From: Rickettsiales bacterium
GTDB taxonomy: Bacteria > Pseudomonadota > Alphaproteobacteria > Rickettsiales > UBA1997
Assembly: GCA_031284025.1 (NCBI GenBank)
Contig: JAITAR010000070.1
Location: 1 to 25,557 of the forward strand
Reading direction: 5' to 3'
Length of the DNA stretch: 25,557 bases
Shown one piece after another: positions 15,903-24,741 of the stretch. Within the stretch, counting starts at the first letter, position 1; every line of letters begins with the position of its first letter. Both the position numbers and the translations under genes were made by a program. The notes beneath the pieces are model-generated. The model searched no databases. It was not told where the DNA came from and saw only the letters and a list, made by a program, of their open reading frames with translations.

Positions 15903-18900
15903 TTTCTCCTCTTTCTCTTTTTTCTCTTTTTCTTTTTTCTCTTTCTCTTTTTTCTCTTTCTCTTTTTCTTTTTTCTCTTTATCCACTTCTTCCTTTTCTA
16001 CTTTTTTCCCTCCAATAACTTCTTCCTTTTTATTCACTTCTTTATTTTTATTCTCTTCTTCCTTTTTTCCCTCTTTTTTATTTTCTTCCTCTTTTTTCTT
16101 TTCTTCTTCTAACAATCTTTCTAAAAATTTCTCCGGTGTAACATTAAAAAAATCTCTGCGTGCTTCCACAGCTTTAGTGAGATCTTCCACCTCTTTAGCG
16201 AGGAAGTCTTTCAAATCTTCCATACCATCTATATAATTATTAACCATATTTCGAGCACTCTTTAAAGGGAATTTCACTACTGTTTCGAATTGCTCATTAA
16301 TTTTAGCTTCTATTGTTTCTTTATTTTTTTTATCCTTATAAATGTCAGATTCTCTGATTGTTTCTATAGAATTGATGTATTCGTTGTTTGCAATTGACAA
16401 TGTTTCAAATTTTTTTCCCATATCATCAATAGATTTTTTGGCATTTTCCTCTAGATTTCTGATATTTTCTTTATTATTAAGGTCCCTTATTTGTTTTACA
16501 TAATCTTTCACCAACTCTAGGTTTGCTTTACGTGACAAAGGACCCATAAAATCTTCATCGGGACCTTCTGTCTCTAAAAATTCATATAATCCTTCTTCTT
16601 CTGCAACAAACACAAAATTATTATTCTCGATCTTGTATTCAGAAATAGGATTTGTTTTCCCTTTATCATGTGCTATTAAATTTTTATTCGCTTCACCCAC
16701 TAGCTTATTTATGGTCTCTAACTTAACTTCTTCGAGAGAATTTTCCTCTACTACTAGATCTACATCAATACCTTTTGTTAGCTCTGCCTCCACTCCTTTT
16801 TTCTCGTCATATTTTATTTCTTCTCCTTCTTCCCCAACTTCTTCTTTCTTTTCCACTTCTTTATTTTCTGCTTGTTTATTTTTCATTTGTTCTTGTCGAC
16901 ATGTTAAGCGTCCTTCTATAGCTTCAGCGGGTTTCGACAAATTTTTAATTGTGATGTCTTCTCCTTTATCCAGCGATGTGTTTAGTGCTTTTAAAGATTC
17001 TATTATTTCTTTTCTTTTATTAGCCAATTCTGTTCTTTCGTTTTCTGTTAGGATTTCATTACCTTTTTTATGATTTTGATGAAAATTTGTATTTACATCT
17101 ATCATAGTTTTGAATTTTGCTTTTAGTTCGTCAAAAGAAAGATTGGCCGTTGTTGCCGTTTTTTCAATGTAATTTTGGTCTTTTTGTGTATTTTTGTCTT
17201 CTTTTATTTTTTCTAATTGATTTTTCACAAAATTTTGGCCCACTTTACAGAACAAATTCTTTAGTAAATCCTCAACACGGCTGTTGTCACAATTCACTTT
17301 TACCTGCTTTATTCCCGATTCAGGAGATATTGTGTTATCAGGGTTAGCTTTATATTTGGGAATAATATATTCTTTATATTCTTCCTCCTTACCCGTAACT
17401 TCTTTTATAGCACTGTTCACGTTATTCACTATTTGATTTATAGTGCTAGAGGTGGTAATGGCAGCATTACCCGCTTTGTTCTTTTCTGGCTCAGAAGCGG
17501 CGGCGGATTTCACTACTGTTTGCACTGTTGGCGCTGCTGTTGACGCTGCTGTTGACGCTGCTGCTGACGCTTGCGACTGATTTATTGGTGGTTTATTTAC
17601 CTCTTTTTTATTATTTTGTTCTTCTATTTTTTTCTTTTCTACTTCTTTCTTTTTTGCCTCTTTCTTTTCTGCTCCTTCTTTCTTTTCTGCCTCTTTCTTT
17701 TCTGCCTCTTTCTTTCCTGCTACTTCTTTCTTTTCCACTTCTTTCTTTTCTGCTCCTTTATTTTCCGCTTTTTCCTTTTTTACTTCTTCCTTTTTTACTT
17801 CTTCCTTTTCTACTTTTTCCTTTTTTATTTCTTCCTTTTTTACTTCTTCTTTCTTTTCTTCTTTTAAAAATTCAGCATCCAAAGAATTTTTGTATTTTCC
17901 CACAGCTTCAGTGAGTTCTTCCAAAAGTTTAAAGACCCCATCATTATCATTATCATTATCAATTCCCACTACAACCTCTTCTAAAGATAGTTTCACTACT
18001 GTTTCGAATTGCTCATTAATTTTAGCTTCTATTTTTCCTTTATTTTCCCCATAAGTTTCAAGTTTTCTGATTTTTTCTATAGAATTGATGTATTCTGTGT
18101 TTGCAGCTGACAATTTTTTAAATTCTTCTTCCAGATCATTAATAGATTTTTCGGTATTTTTCTCTGGATTTTTGATCTCTTTAGCTAGATTTTCGATATC
18201 TTTTTTATTAGTAAGTTTCTCTATTTTTTTTGCATAATATTTCACCGAATTTCGGTTTAGTTGACCTAACAAAGGACCTATAAAATCTCCACAGGGACAC
18301 ATAGGAGCTTCATTGAGAACTAAATATTTTTCTTTTGCTCCTTTTTCAACAAACACAGACTTATCATTTTTACCGGGCTTGATCTCGTATTCAGAAATAA
18401 GAAAAGCAGGATTTTTTTTCTCTTTATTCGTTTCATTTTTCTCTTTATTCGTTTCATTATTATATGCCATTGACTTTTTATTCATTTCAACCACTAGCTC
18501 ATTTATGGCATCTAACTTAACTTTATTGAGAGAATCTTCGTCCTTCTTTTTCTGTTCTTCTCTCTTTGCTGCTTCTTTCTCTTCTGCTTCTTTCTTTTTT
18601 TCTTCTGCTTCTTTCTTTTTTTCCTCTTCTGCTTTTCTAGTTATTTCCCATCCCTCTTTTTCTCCCATAGTTTTATCTTTCAATGTTTCAAAAACTGTTT
18701 TACGTTCCTCTATAACTTTAGAGAGTTCTTTAAAATCAGCGGATTCTTTTAAAGCTTTAGGTTTGATAACATCCCCTTCAATCAACTTATTTTCAATGCT
18801 ATTTAAAGGCCCTATTATTTCTTTTTTGTGCTTCTCTATAAGAAGGTCCACTTCTTTTTTCTTTTCTTCATTTTTTTTGTAAATATCAGAATCCTTGATT

Positions 18901-21158
18901 TCTTCTAAAGACTTGTGATATTGTTTATCTGCTTCTATCAGTGTTTTGAATGAGTCTTTTAATTCCTTGACAAATTCAGTGGTTTCCTTCTCAATTTCGT
19001 CAACATCATATTCTGTTGTTTTTTCTGCTGCTATATTTGAGTAGCAATCTACTAGCAAATTTTTACATGCCACCTGGAGCAATCTAGGTAAATAATCCTC
19101 TTTATCGAGGTTTTCAGTTTTTGTAACTTCTTCAAATGTTTTATGTAATCTCCCTTCTGAATCGGCAAAGCCCCAATTTTCATTAAAGAGCGGTTCATTA
19201 TCTTTTAATATGAGGTAATAATCAGGTACATAATACATTTTATTTTTTAAGTCGTATGGGCTGTCTTCAGTAGCGGCTATTTTTTCTACTGGTGGCAGCT
19301 CTTTATTCTTGAAATCATTAATTTTTTTTATGGCCGCATTCTTATAGTCTAAGTCTGCTTCTTTTTTTCTTTTATTAAATTCTTCAGTAAAGTTATTATT
19401 ATTTTCTTTTTTAAAAAAATCTCTGCGTTCTTCTGCAGCTTTGGTGAGTTTTTCTAAATCTTTAGTGCTGATAGACTCCCCACTGTTCAGTTTGTCTATA
19501 AATTCATTTAAAGGTTCTAGTAATTTTCCACATTGTTTTTTTGCCATAGATTCTATTATGTCTTTATTTTCTTGGTCTTTATTTTCTTGGTCGCTATTCT
19601 CTTCATATTTTTTTTCTAAAAAGACATCATATTCATCACATATTTCTGAAAGATTTTCCAATGTTTCTGTGTGATTTTTAATTAATTTAATTTTTTCATT
19701 CCTATCATCAAAGACATTATATTTTTCTTTCTCTAATGCTTCAGCAGAAGATTCCACCTCATTTTGAATTACTCTATATAATAATTCATATGTAGGTAGT
19801 TTTTTTCCAAAAATGTCTTCAGCTGTTTCATATTTTTTAATTTTTTCAGGCTCTTTAGTTGGTGCTGATGGCTTTGTTTTATTTTCACCGATTGTAATGT
19901 TACTAATTGTTTTTTCTGCCGATGCCAGTTGTTCATCCGCCTTAGCCTTTTTATCAATTGTTTGTTTTGCTAATGACAATTGTCTATTCGCCTCAGTCAC
20001 TATGTAATCCATGGCGTCTTGCCTATCTACTTTTAATTTCCTTTCTTTTATTGCCGAAATTTCATTCTTATGTTCTCCCAAAAAATCGTCAAAATATTTT
20101 TGCGTATAATTATTTTCAAAAAATGTTTTCCGACCTTTTAAGGCTTCAGTAACACCTTCCAAATCTTTTGCAGCTATCAACTCCCCTTTCTTCAGTTTTT
20201 TTCCGACTTCTTTAAAGGATTCTACAACAATTTTATGTTGATCTACTTGAGCTTTTGTAATTTTTTCAAAAATTTCGTCTACTTCTTTAAAAAGTTTTTC
20301 TGCTCCTTCTGCTTTTTCTATTTCGTTCTTTAAACTCCATAGCCTTTGCAAATTTGAGTTAAACTTTACACAGATGCTTTTTGCAACACTACTACCATCA
20401 TAGTCATAATCTTTTGACCTTGTGTCGTTGAATTTTTCTTTTAGTTCTTTAAAAAGTTTTTCTGCTTCTTCTTTTAATTCACTAATTTTCTCATCTATAT
20501 CCTTTTCATTCTTTGCTTCGATTGCCAGCATTTTTTTTCTAAAACTTTCCGCCAAATTTAGTTTTGCTCCATAGAACAAATCCCCTAAATCCTTTATATT
20601 TTTTATAGAGAATTCAGGACCTGTCATAGGGATATTATCTGTCATAGGGACAGGAGCTGTCGTAGGGACAGGAGCTGTCGTAGGGACAGAATCTTTCGTA
20701 GGGGCAGAATCTGTCGTAGGGACAGGAGCTGTCGTAGGGACAGGAGCTGTCGTAGGGACAGGAGCTGTCGTAGGGACAGGAGCTGTCGTAGGGACAGGAG
20801 CTGTCGTAGGGACAGGAGCTGTCGTAGAGACAGAATCTGTCGGAGGGTCAGGAGCTGTTATAGGGATATTAATTTGGGTATTAATGTTTTCACAGTTTTT
20901 AATTTTTTCGCTTTTTTTGCTGCTATAATCCATAGTTAGCGTACTTCCATTCGCTATATCTAATATTTCATTTAGGGCTTTAAGCTTTTTATCTGCAAAT
21001 TTTGCTTCTGCTTCTGCTTTTTCTTTTTCTGCTTTTTCTTTTTCTGCTTTTTCTGCTTTTTCTTTTTCTGCTTTTTCACGGTCTTTTCTTTGTTCTTCTT
21101 CAGTAACTATTTTTATAGTAGTTTTTCTTTCATTTTTATTTTCTTTATTTTCCGACAC
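15900..21158 (-). CDS. giant repeat-rich coiled-coil protein, N-terminal 1,752 residues to the amber stop
   Basis: No family is recognised. The GTG start (21158-21156) has GGAGG 5 nt upstream, and the duplicated leader precedes it. In order, the protein shows a Lys/Glu/Ala coiled start (20-60), a Thr/Pro/Val tandem repeat (about 102-178), then about six diverged units of 180-290 residues. The units end near 348, 582, 823, 1091, 1420 and 1671 in the pattern DLExLTxAxExRRxFF. Units 4 and 6 are closest, both with NxEYINSIExIR and IEAKINEQFETVVK. Charged Lys/Glu linkers separate units (about 1100-1180 and 1684-1752). There is no signal peptide or membrane segment. The TAG falls inside a Lys/Glu tract that carries on in frame, giving 3,268 codons in all to 11352. 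A structural or secreted host-interaction role is possible but unproven. Confidence 0.75.
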   Translation of the reverse strand: MSENKENKNERKTTIKIVTEEEQRKDREKAEKEKAEKAEKEKAEKEKAEAEAKFADKKLKALNEILDIANGSTLTMDYSSKKSEKIKNCENINTQINIPITAPDPPTDSVSTTAPVPTTAPVPTTAPVPTTAPVPTTAPVPTTAPVPTTDSAPTKDSVPTTAPVPTTAPVPMTDNIPMTGPEFSIKNIKDLGDLFYGAKLNLAESFRKKMLAIEAKNEKDIDEKISELKEEAEKLFKELKEKFNDTRSKDYDYDGSSVAKSICVKFNSNLQRLWSLKNEIEKAEGAEKLFKEVDEIFEKITKAQVDQHKIVVESFKEVGKKLKKGELIAAKDLEGVTEALKGRKTFFENNYTQKYFDDFLGEHKNEISAIKERKLKVDRQDAMDYIVTEANRQLSLAKQTIDKKAKADEQLASAEKTISNITIGENKTKPSAPTKEPEKIKKYETAEDIFGKKLPTYELLYRVIQNEVESSAEALEKEKYNVFDDRNEKIKLIKNHTETLENLSEICDEYDVFLEKKYEENSDQENKDQENKDIIESMAKKQCGKLLEPLNEFIDKLNSGESISTKDLEKLTKAAEERRDFFKKENNNNFTEEFNKRKKEADLDYKNAAIKKINDFKNKELPPVEKIAATEDSPYDLKNKMYYVPDYYLILKDNEPLFNENWGFADSEGRLHKTFEEVTKTENLDKEDYLPRLLQVACKNLLVDCYSNIAAEKTTEYDVDEIEKETTEFVKELKDSFKTLIEADKQYHKSLEEIKDSDIYKKNEEKKKEVDLLIEKHKKEIIGPLNSIENKLIEGDVIKPKALKESADFKELSKVIEERKTVFETLKDKTMGEKEGWEITRKAEEEKKKEAEEKKKEAEEKEAAKREEQKKKDEDSLNKVKLDAINELVVEMNKKSMAYNNETNKEKNETNKEKKNPAFLISEYEIKPGKNDKSVFVEKGAKEKYLVLNEAPMCPCGDFIGPLLGQLNRNSVKYYAKKIEKLTNKKDIENLAKEIKNPEKNTEKSINDLEEEFKKLSAANTEYINSIEKIRKLETYGENKGKIEAKINEQFETVVKLSLEEVVVGIDNDNDNDGVFKLLEELTEAVGKYKNSLDAEFLKEEKKEEVKKEEIKKEKVEKEEVKKEEVKKEKAENKGAEKKEVEKKEVAGKKEAEKKEAEKKEGAEKKEAKKKEVEKKKIEEQNNKKEVNKPPINQSQASAAASTAASTAAPTVQTVVKSAAASEPEKNKAGNAAITTSSTINQIVNNVNSAIKEVTGKEEEYKEYIIPKYKANPDNTISPESGIKQVKVNCDNSRVEDLLKNLFCKVGQNFVKNQLEKIKEDKNTQKDQNYIEKTATTANLSFDELKAKFKTMIDVNTNFHQNHKKGNEILTENERTELANKRKEIIESLKALNTSLDKGEDITIKNLSKPAEAIEGRLTCRQEQMKNKQAENKEVEKKEEVGEEGEEIKYDEKKGVEAELTKGIDVDLVVEENSLEEVKLETINKLVGEANKNLIAHDKGKTNPISEYKIENNNFVFVAEEEGLYEFLETEGPDEDFMGPLSRKANLELVKDYVKQIRDLNNKENIRNLEENAKKSIDDMGKKFETLSIANNEYINSIETIRESDIYKDKKNKETIEAKINEQFETVVKFPLKSARNMVNNYIDGMEDLKDFLAKEVEDLTKAVEARRDFFNVTPEKFLERLLEEEKKKEEENKKEGKKEEENKNKEVNKKEEVIGGKKVEKEEVDKEKKEKEKEKKEKEKKEKEKKEKEEK
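20641..20856 (-). repeat. 18-bp tandem repeat coding VPTTAP
   Basis: About twelve 18-bp units lie head to tail. Most read GTCGTAGGGACAGGAGCT on the plus strand, with a few variants (AGAATCT ends, CATAGGG, CGGAGGG). They code a Thr/Pro/Val/Ala spacer in the giant protein. Near-identity of the central six units suggests recent slippage; all changes keep frame. Confidence 0.85.
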
Positions 21159-21352
21159 ATTAACCTCCTACCATGTGTTTGTTTCGATAGCATATTTTCC
21201 CTTTTTAATGTGCTATCATCTAATAAAAATCTCATTCAATTCCTTTTTGCCAGTGTGATAGCTGTATTTTCATTTTACGCTATATTTAGCAAAAATAATA
21301 GAATATTATGGATATAAATATTTGAGTAAAATATAAAAGTCAATATATTTAT
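21159..21352 (-). promoter_or_regulatory. promoter and hairpin leader, copy 2 (giant gene)
   Basis: TTGACT (21343-21338), a 17-nt spacer and TATTTA (21320-21315) match copy 1 exactly. The stem (21186-21195 with 21208-21217; 10 bp, one mismatch at a different position from copy 1) lies 27 nt before the GTG, as in copy 1. The loop carries the same AAAAAGGGAAA core. The ribosome binding site GGAGG is at 21168-21164. Confidence 0.65.
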
Positions 21353-21470
21353 TTTGAACCGGGAAAAAAAGCTGTTTATTTTCTAGTTGTCAGGGAAAAT
21401 AGTCATTCTAATGAACTTGATTTTTTAATACGCTAGTATACTCTAGTATCAATTACTAATACAGCCGTCA

Positions 21471-22535
21471 GTGTCAGCCCTAGAGAGATTTTTCTACGAT
21501 AGCAGGTACGTTATTACAGTTTCTAGAGAAGGAATAAAAAGTAGAAAGGTGAGGCCTATTTTTAGGCTGTTTTATTTTTTGGTTTGTTTGTGGGTCATAT
21601 TTACCAATGTTTTTTTCTTTTTCGAGAGAAAAAATCAGAAATTCCGACTAGCCGAGATCGATAGGCTGAGGGCAGATAACCTCGAGCTGAGCGATAGGAT
21701 GGCGGAGATAGATGGTACCATAAGAGAGTTTGGCGATTATTTTCGCACCCTTAACTACTACGATAGATTTGATAGATTCAGGACGGAGAAGTTTTTGGAG
21801 TATGGAAAAAATAAAAGAGTTAGAAAAAGAATTATGGCCAGGGAGGGTGTTCACAGCGGCATGGAGTTGACTCTAGCAAGTGTTGAGGAAGATCTTTCTC
21901 TGGTGAATCAGGCTATGAAGCTGAGGGCGGATAGCATTGGCAACACTCTGAAATTGGCTTCTCTGGATAGAAAGGTGACGGAGGTTGGTGGTGATCAGAG
22001 AAATGGTGGCTTAAATTCGGTTATTCGCTGGAGTATAAGGCGTCTGAATTCTTTCGAGTCTTTTTTGAATTCTATTCCTATAGTTAGGCCGATGGATAGC
22101 TACCGTGTTTCGAGTCGCTATGGTGTGCGCCTGGATCCCTTCGATGGAGTTAGTAGAATGCATAGTGGGATAGATCTGGTGGGCCCCTATAAGTCGAAGA
22201 TTTTTGTTCCCGCTGATGGTGTTGTAAAGTCTGTGTCTAGGAATGGGAAGTTTGGAAACACTGTGATCATTGACCATGGAAATGATATTGTTACGAGATA
22301 TGGCCATCTGGGGGAAATATATGTGAGTGGGGGCGATCGGGTTCGGAAGGGAGATGTTTTGGCTGTTCAGGGGAATACTGGAAGGTCTACTGGAAATCAT
22401 CTACACTATGAGATAAGTGTTAATAACGTCAAACAGGATCCTAGCACTTTTTTCCAGATTGGAGATAGGCTAGGCGTTCAACTCGACTTTGGTGGATCAT
22501 CGGGTGAAAATTACAGCAATAGTGTTAGCCACTAG
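21471..22535 (+). CDS. membrane-anchored M23 (LytM-type) peptidoglycan endopeptidase
   Basis: M23 enzymes are zinc metallopeptidases that cut peptide cross-links in peptidoglycan. The 354-residue protein has a short cytoplasmic start, one membrane helix (about 31-51), periplasmic coiled-coil segments (about 57-85 and 131-170) and a C-terminal M23 domain (about 206-328). All zinc and catalytic residues are visible: H231 and D235 in HSGID, H279 in RYGHL, and H310 and H312 in NHLHYE. It should therefore be active. The start chosen is GTG at 21471, with no clear Shine-Dalgarno. The bactofilin gene follows 123 bp downstream; the same pairing shapes cells in other bacteria (Helicobacter ccmA with Csd proteins, and alphaproteobacterial LmdC-bactofilin), so a local wall-remodelling role is likely. 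It implies this organism makes peptidoglycan. Confidence 0.92.
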   Translation: MSALERFFYDSRYVITVSREGIKSRKVRPIFRLFYFLVCLWVIFTNVFFFFERKNQKFRLAEIDRLRADNLELSDRMAEIDGTIREFGDYFRTLNYYDRFDRFRTEKFLEYGKNKRVRKRIMAREGVHSGMELTLASVEEDLSLVNQAMKLRADSIGNTLKLASLDRKVTEVGGDQRNGGLNSVIRWSIRRLNSFESFLNSIPIVRPMDSYRVSSRYGVRLDPFDGVSRMHSGIDLVGPYKSKIFVPADGVVKSVSRNGKFGNTVIIDHGNDIVTRYGHLGEIYVSGGDRVRKGDVLAVQGNTGRSTGNHLHYEISVNNVKQDPSTFFQIGDRLGVQLDFGGSSGENYSNSVSH

Positions 22536-22658
22536 ACGATGACTATGTCTTGGCGGTTGATGGTGATGTCTAGGGAATTGATTTGCAGAGGGGGAGGTTT
22601 ATTGCCTGCCTGTGGGTTTTATTTAACTTTTATTTAACAATAGCTAGAGGCATAAGGC

Positions 22659-23039
22659 ATGTCGTTGATTAAGAATTTTACTAAGGATGTTACTCCGTCT
22701 CTGATAGCAAAGGGTGTGACGGTACTGGGTGACATAAAGGATGGAAATTATATAGAAATAGAGGGAGTCATTGAGGGTAACATACTAGCCACGGTGGTTA
22801 CTATAAGAGAGGAGGGGCAGATTAGTGGAAATATCAAGTGTGCTGTGCTCAATATAAAGGGGAATTTCAAGGGGATTGCGTCCTGTGAAAAAATAAATAT
22901 TTCTGACACGGCGGTCGTAAATGGTACTCTGGAGTACAAATTTCTGGCTGTGGACTATGGGGCTAATATAAATTGCGAATTGAAACGAATTTCTGAGGAA
23001 AAAGCTCAAAAATTACAGGAACAGACGACTGAGAAATAG
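22659..23039 (+). CDS. bactofilin (polymer-forming cytoskeletal protein)
   Basis: Bactofilins form nucleotide-free filaments at the inner membrane and place cell-wall enzymes. The 126-residue product has the short beta-helical core typical of the family: GVTVLGDIKDGNYIEIEGVI, then VVTIREEGQISGNIKC, VLNIKGNFKGIASCEKINI and TAVVNGTLEY, about residues 18-110, with charged tails at both ends. The ATG has a TAAGG just 1 nt upstream and a looser AGAGG further back. It lies between the M23 peptidase it presumably positions and cysS (12-bp gap), all on the plus strand. A tandem direct repeat of TTTTATTTAAC (22617-22638) precedes it and is of unknown meaning. Confidence 0.9.
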   Translation: MSLIKNFTKDVTPSLIAKGVTVLGDIKDGNYIEIEGVIEGNILATVVTIREEGQISGNIKCAVLNIKGNFKGIASCEKINISDTAVVNGTLEYKFLAVDYGANINCELKRISEEKAQKLQEQTTEK

Positions 23040-23051
23040 TAATATCCCCCG

Positions 23052-24389
23052 ATGCTGAGGATTTTTGATACTCTGTCTGGAGAGCTGGTCGAATTCAGAC
23101 CGCTGGATGGCAGAATGGTGAAGCTGTACGCTTGCGGCTTGACGGTCTATGACAGGGTGCATTTGGGACACGCGAGAACAACTGTTACGGTGGATATTCT
23201 GGTGAGATTGCTGAAGTATCTCTATGGCGATGTTAGCTACGTTAGAAATATAACTGACGTTGATGATAAAATAAATGCTAGAGCTAGAGAGGAGAATCTA
23301 TCGCCAGGGGAGCTGACTAGCAGAGTTATAGGCTATTGTGACGAGGATATGTCCTACCTCGGCAACGTTAGACCTAGCTATGAGCCGAGGGTGACAGAGC
23401 ATTTGGAAGATATAATTCTAATGGTTGAAAAGTTGATTGCTAGTGGTAATGCCTACGTTTCCAATGGCCATGTATTTTTTGCTGTGAACAGCTATGGGGA
23501 CTATGGTAAGCTATCTCGGCTGGATAGGGAGGAACTGTTCAATGCCGTTAGAATTGAGGATAATGCTAACAAAAAAAATCCCCTTGATTTTGTTCTATGG
23601 AAGCCGAGTGCGGCCACCGATGACGCGTCAATTAGATTCAACAGCCCCTGGGGTGTGGGAAGACCGGGATGGCACATAGAGTGTTCTGCTATGAGTCAAA
23701 AATATCTGGGAAATGACTTTGACATACATTGTGGCGGCATGGATCTGAAATTCCCGCATCATGAAAACGAAATAGCGCAAAGTCGCTGTGCCTCTAGAGA
23801 TAGTAATTTTGCAGGCATATGGTTTCATATTGGTTTTCTTATGGTGAATGGGGAAAAAATGTCAAAATCACTGGGTAACTTCGTAGTGGTGGATGAGCTG
23901 AGACGCAGTGGTTTGGCCGGAAGTGTTGTTAGACTTGCAGTGCTGAAGAATCACTATAGAAAGCCGCTTAACTTTAGTCGAAGTCTGATTAGCGAAACGG
24001 AAAGCTTTTTAAGAGGTTTACATAGGAGTGTGTCAACGGTGGAGACGGAGTATTCGGTGCCGGAGGAGATAATTGATAATCTCTGCGACGACTTTAATAT
24101 TCCAAAGGCTATGGCAACCCTTAGTGAATTTAGTAGGATGGGGGAGCTGTCAAAACTTAAAAATGCAATGATTTTTTTTGGCATATGCGATGAAAATCTG
24201 CTCAAGGTTAAAAATTCTATGGATGATCGAAGGAAAAACGAAATAGAAGATTTGATAGATGCTCGCCGTAGAGCGAAGGAGGAGAAGGATTGGAAGAAAT
24301 CCGACGCCATAAGAGACAGACTTAGAGCAGAGGGCATTATTTTGAAGGATGGGAAAGATGGAACAATTTGGGAATTCGCCGAAGAATGA
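23052..24389 (+). CDS. cysS: cysteinyl-tRNA synthetase
   Basis: This class I synthetase charges tRNA-Cys. The zinc ligands are C28 (LYACGLTVYD), C211 (WHIECSAM), H236 and E240 (FPHHENE). The HIGH motif is HLGH (37-40) and the KMSKS motif is intact at 269-273. The anticodon-binding helical domain follows, ending in a compact C-terminus with KDGTIWEF. At 445 residues it is slightly short but complete. The ATG follows bactofilin by 12 bp, and the stop overlaps the next gene by 4 bp (ATGA), so it is part of a plus-strand operon. Confidence 0.96.
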   Translation: MLRIFDTLSGELVEFRPLDGRMVKLYACGLTVYDRVHLGHARTTVTVDILVRLLKYLYGDVSYVRNITDVDDKINARAREENLSPGELTSRVIGYCDEDMSYLGNVRPSYEPRVTEHLEDIILMVEKLIASGNAYVSNGHVFFAVNSYGDYGKLSRLDREELFNAVRIEDNANKKNPLDFVLWKPSAATDDASIRFNSPWGVGRPGWHIECSAMSQKYLGNDFDIHCGGMDLKFPHHENEIAQSRCASRDSNFAGIWFHIGFLMVNGEKMSKSLGNFVVVDELRRSGLAGSVVRLAVLKNHYRKPLNFSRSLISETESFLRGLHRSVSTVETEYSVPEEIIDNLCDDFNIPKAMATLSEFSRMGELSKLKNAMIFFGICDENLLKVKNSMDDRRKNEIEDLIDARRRAKEEKDWKKSDAIRDRLRAEGIILKDGKDGTIWEFAEE

Positions 24390-24673
24390 AAAAATTCCAA
24401 AAGAGGGTGGAGAACTTCCGCTGTGAAAACTGTGGGAGATTTGTGGAGGGCGATGGTTTTACAAATCATTGCCCTGGCTGTCTGTACTCTAAGCACGTTG
24501 ACATTAATCCAGGAGATAGGGCCTGCGACTGTGGAGGCCTGATGAGGCCGCTGTCCTTGCTACAGAGCAATGGTAATCTGGTGATAGTTCATAGCTGTTT
24601 GAAATGCAATTTTGCCAGAAAAAACAAGATTTCTGAAGCGGATAGCTTTGATGAACTGTTGAGGTTGCTCTAG
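24386..24673 (+). CDS. RNHCP-type zinc-ribbon protein
   Basis: The 95-residue product carries FRCENCG, then TNHCPGCLYSKHVDINPGDRAC, then CDCGGLMRPL and HSCLKCNFARKN. These are paired Cys motifs with the RNHCP-family core (xNHCPxCLxSKHVD-PGDR); here the first Arg is Thr. Such proteins are small predicted zinc-binding factors of unknown function, often encoded near translation genes. The ATG at 24386 overlaps the cysS stop as ATGA, a classic coupling site, so I prefer it to the in-frame TTG at 24368, which would add six residues. The link to cysS suggests a role in translation or RNA, by inference. Confidence 0.8.
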   Translation: MKKFQKRVENFRCENCGRFVEGDGFTNHCPGCLYSKHVDINPGDRACDCGGLMRPLSLLQSNGNLVIVHSCLKCNFARKNKISEADSFDELLRLL

Positions 24674-24741
24674 TTGGGCTGCTCTCTCTGCCTGGGCCTA
24701 TGCGGATATCTACTTTGGATTGGGCGATATGGCTGCTAGGG

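Noticed and set aside
20641..20856. CRISPR array at the regular 18-bp repeats
   Set aside because: Units are contiguous, with no spacers, and code a regular peptide repeat within a long frame.
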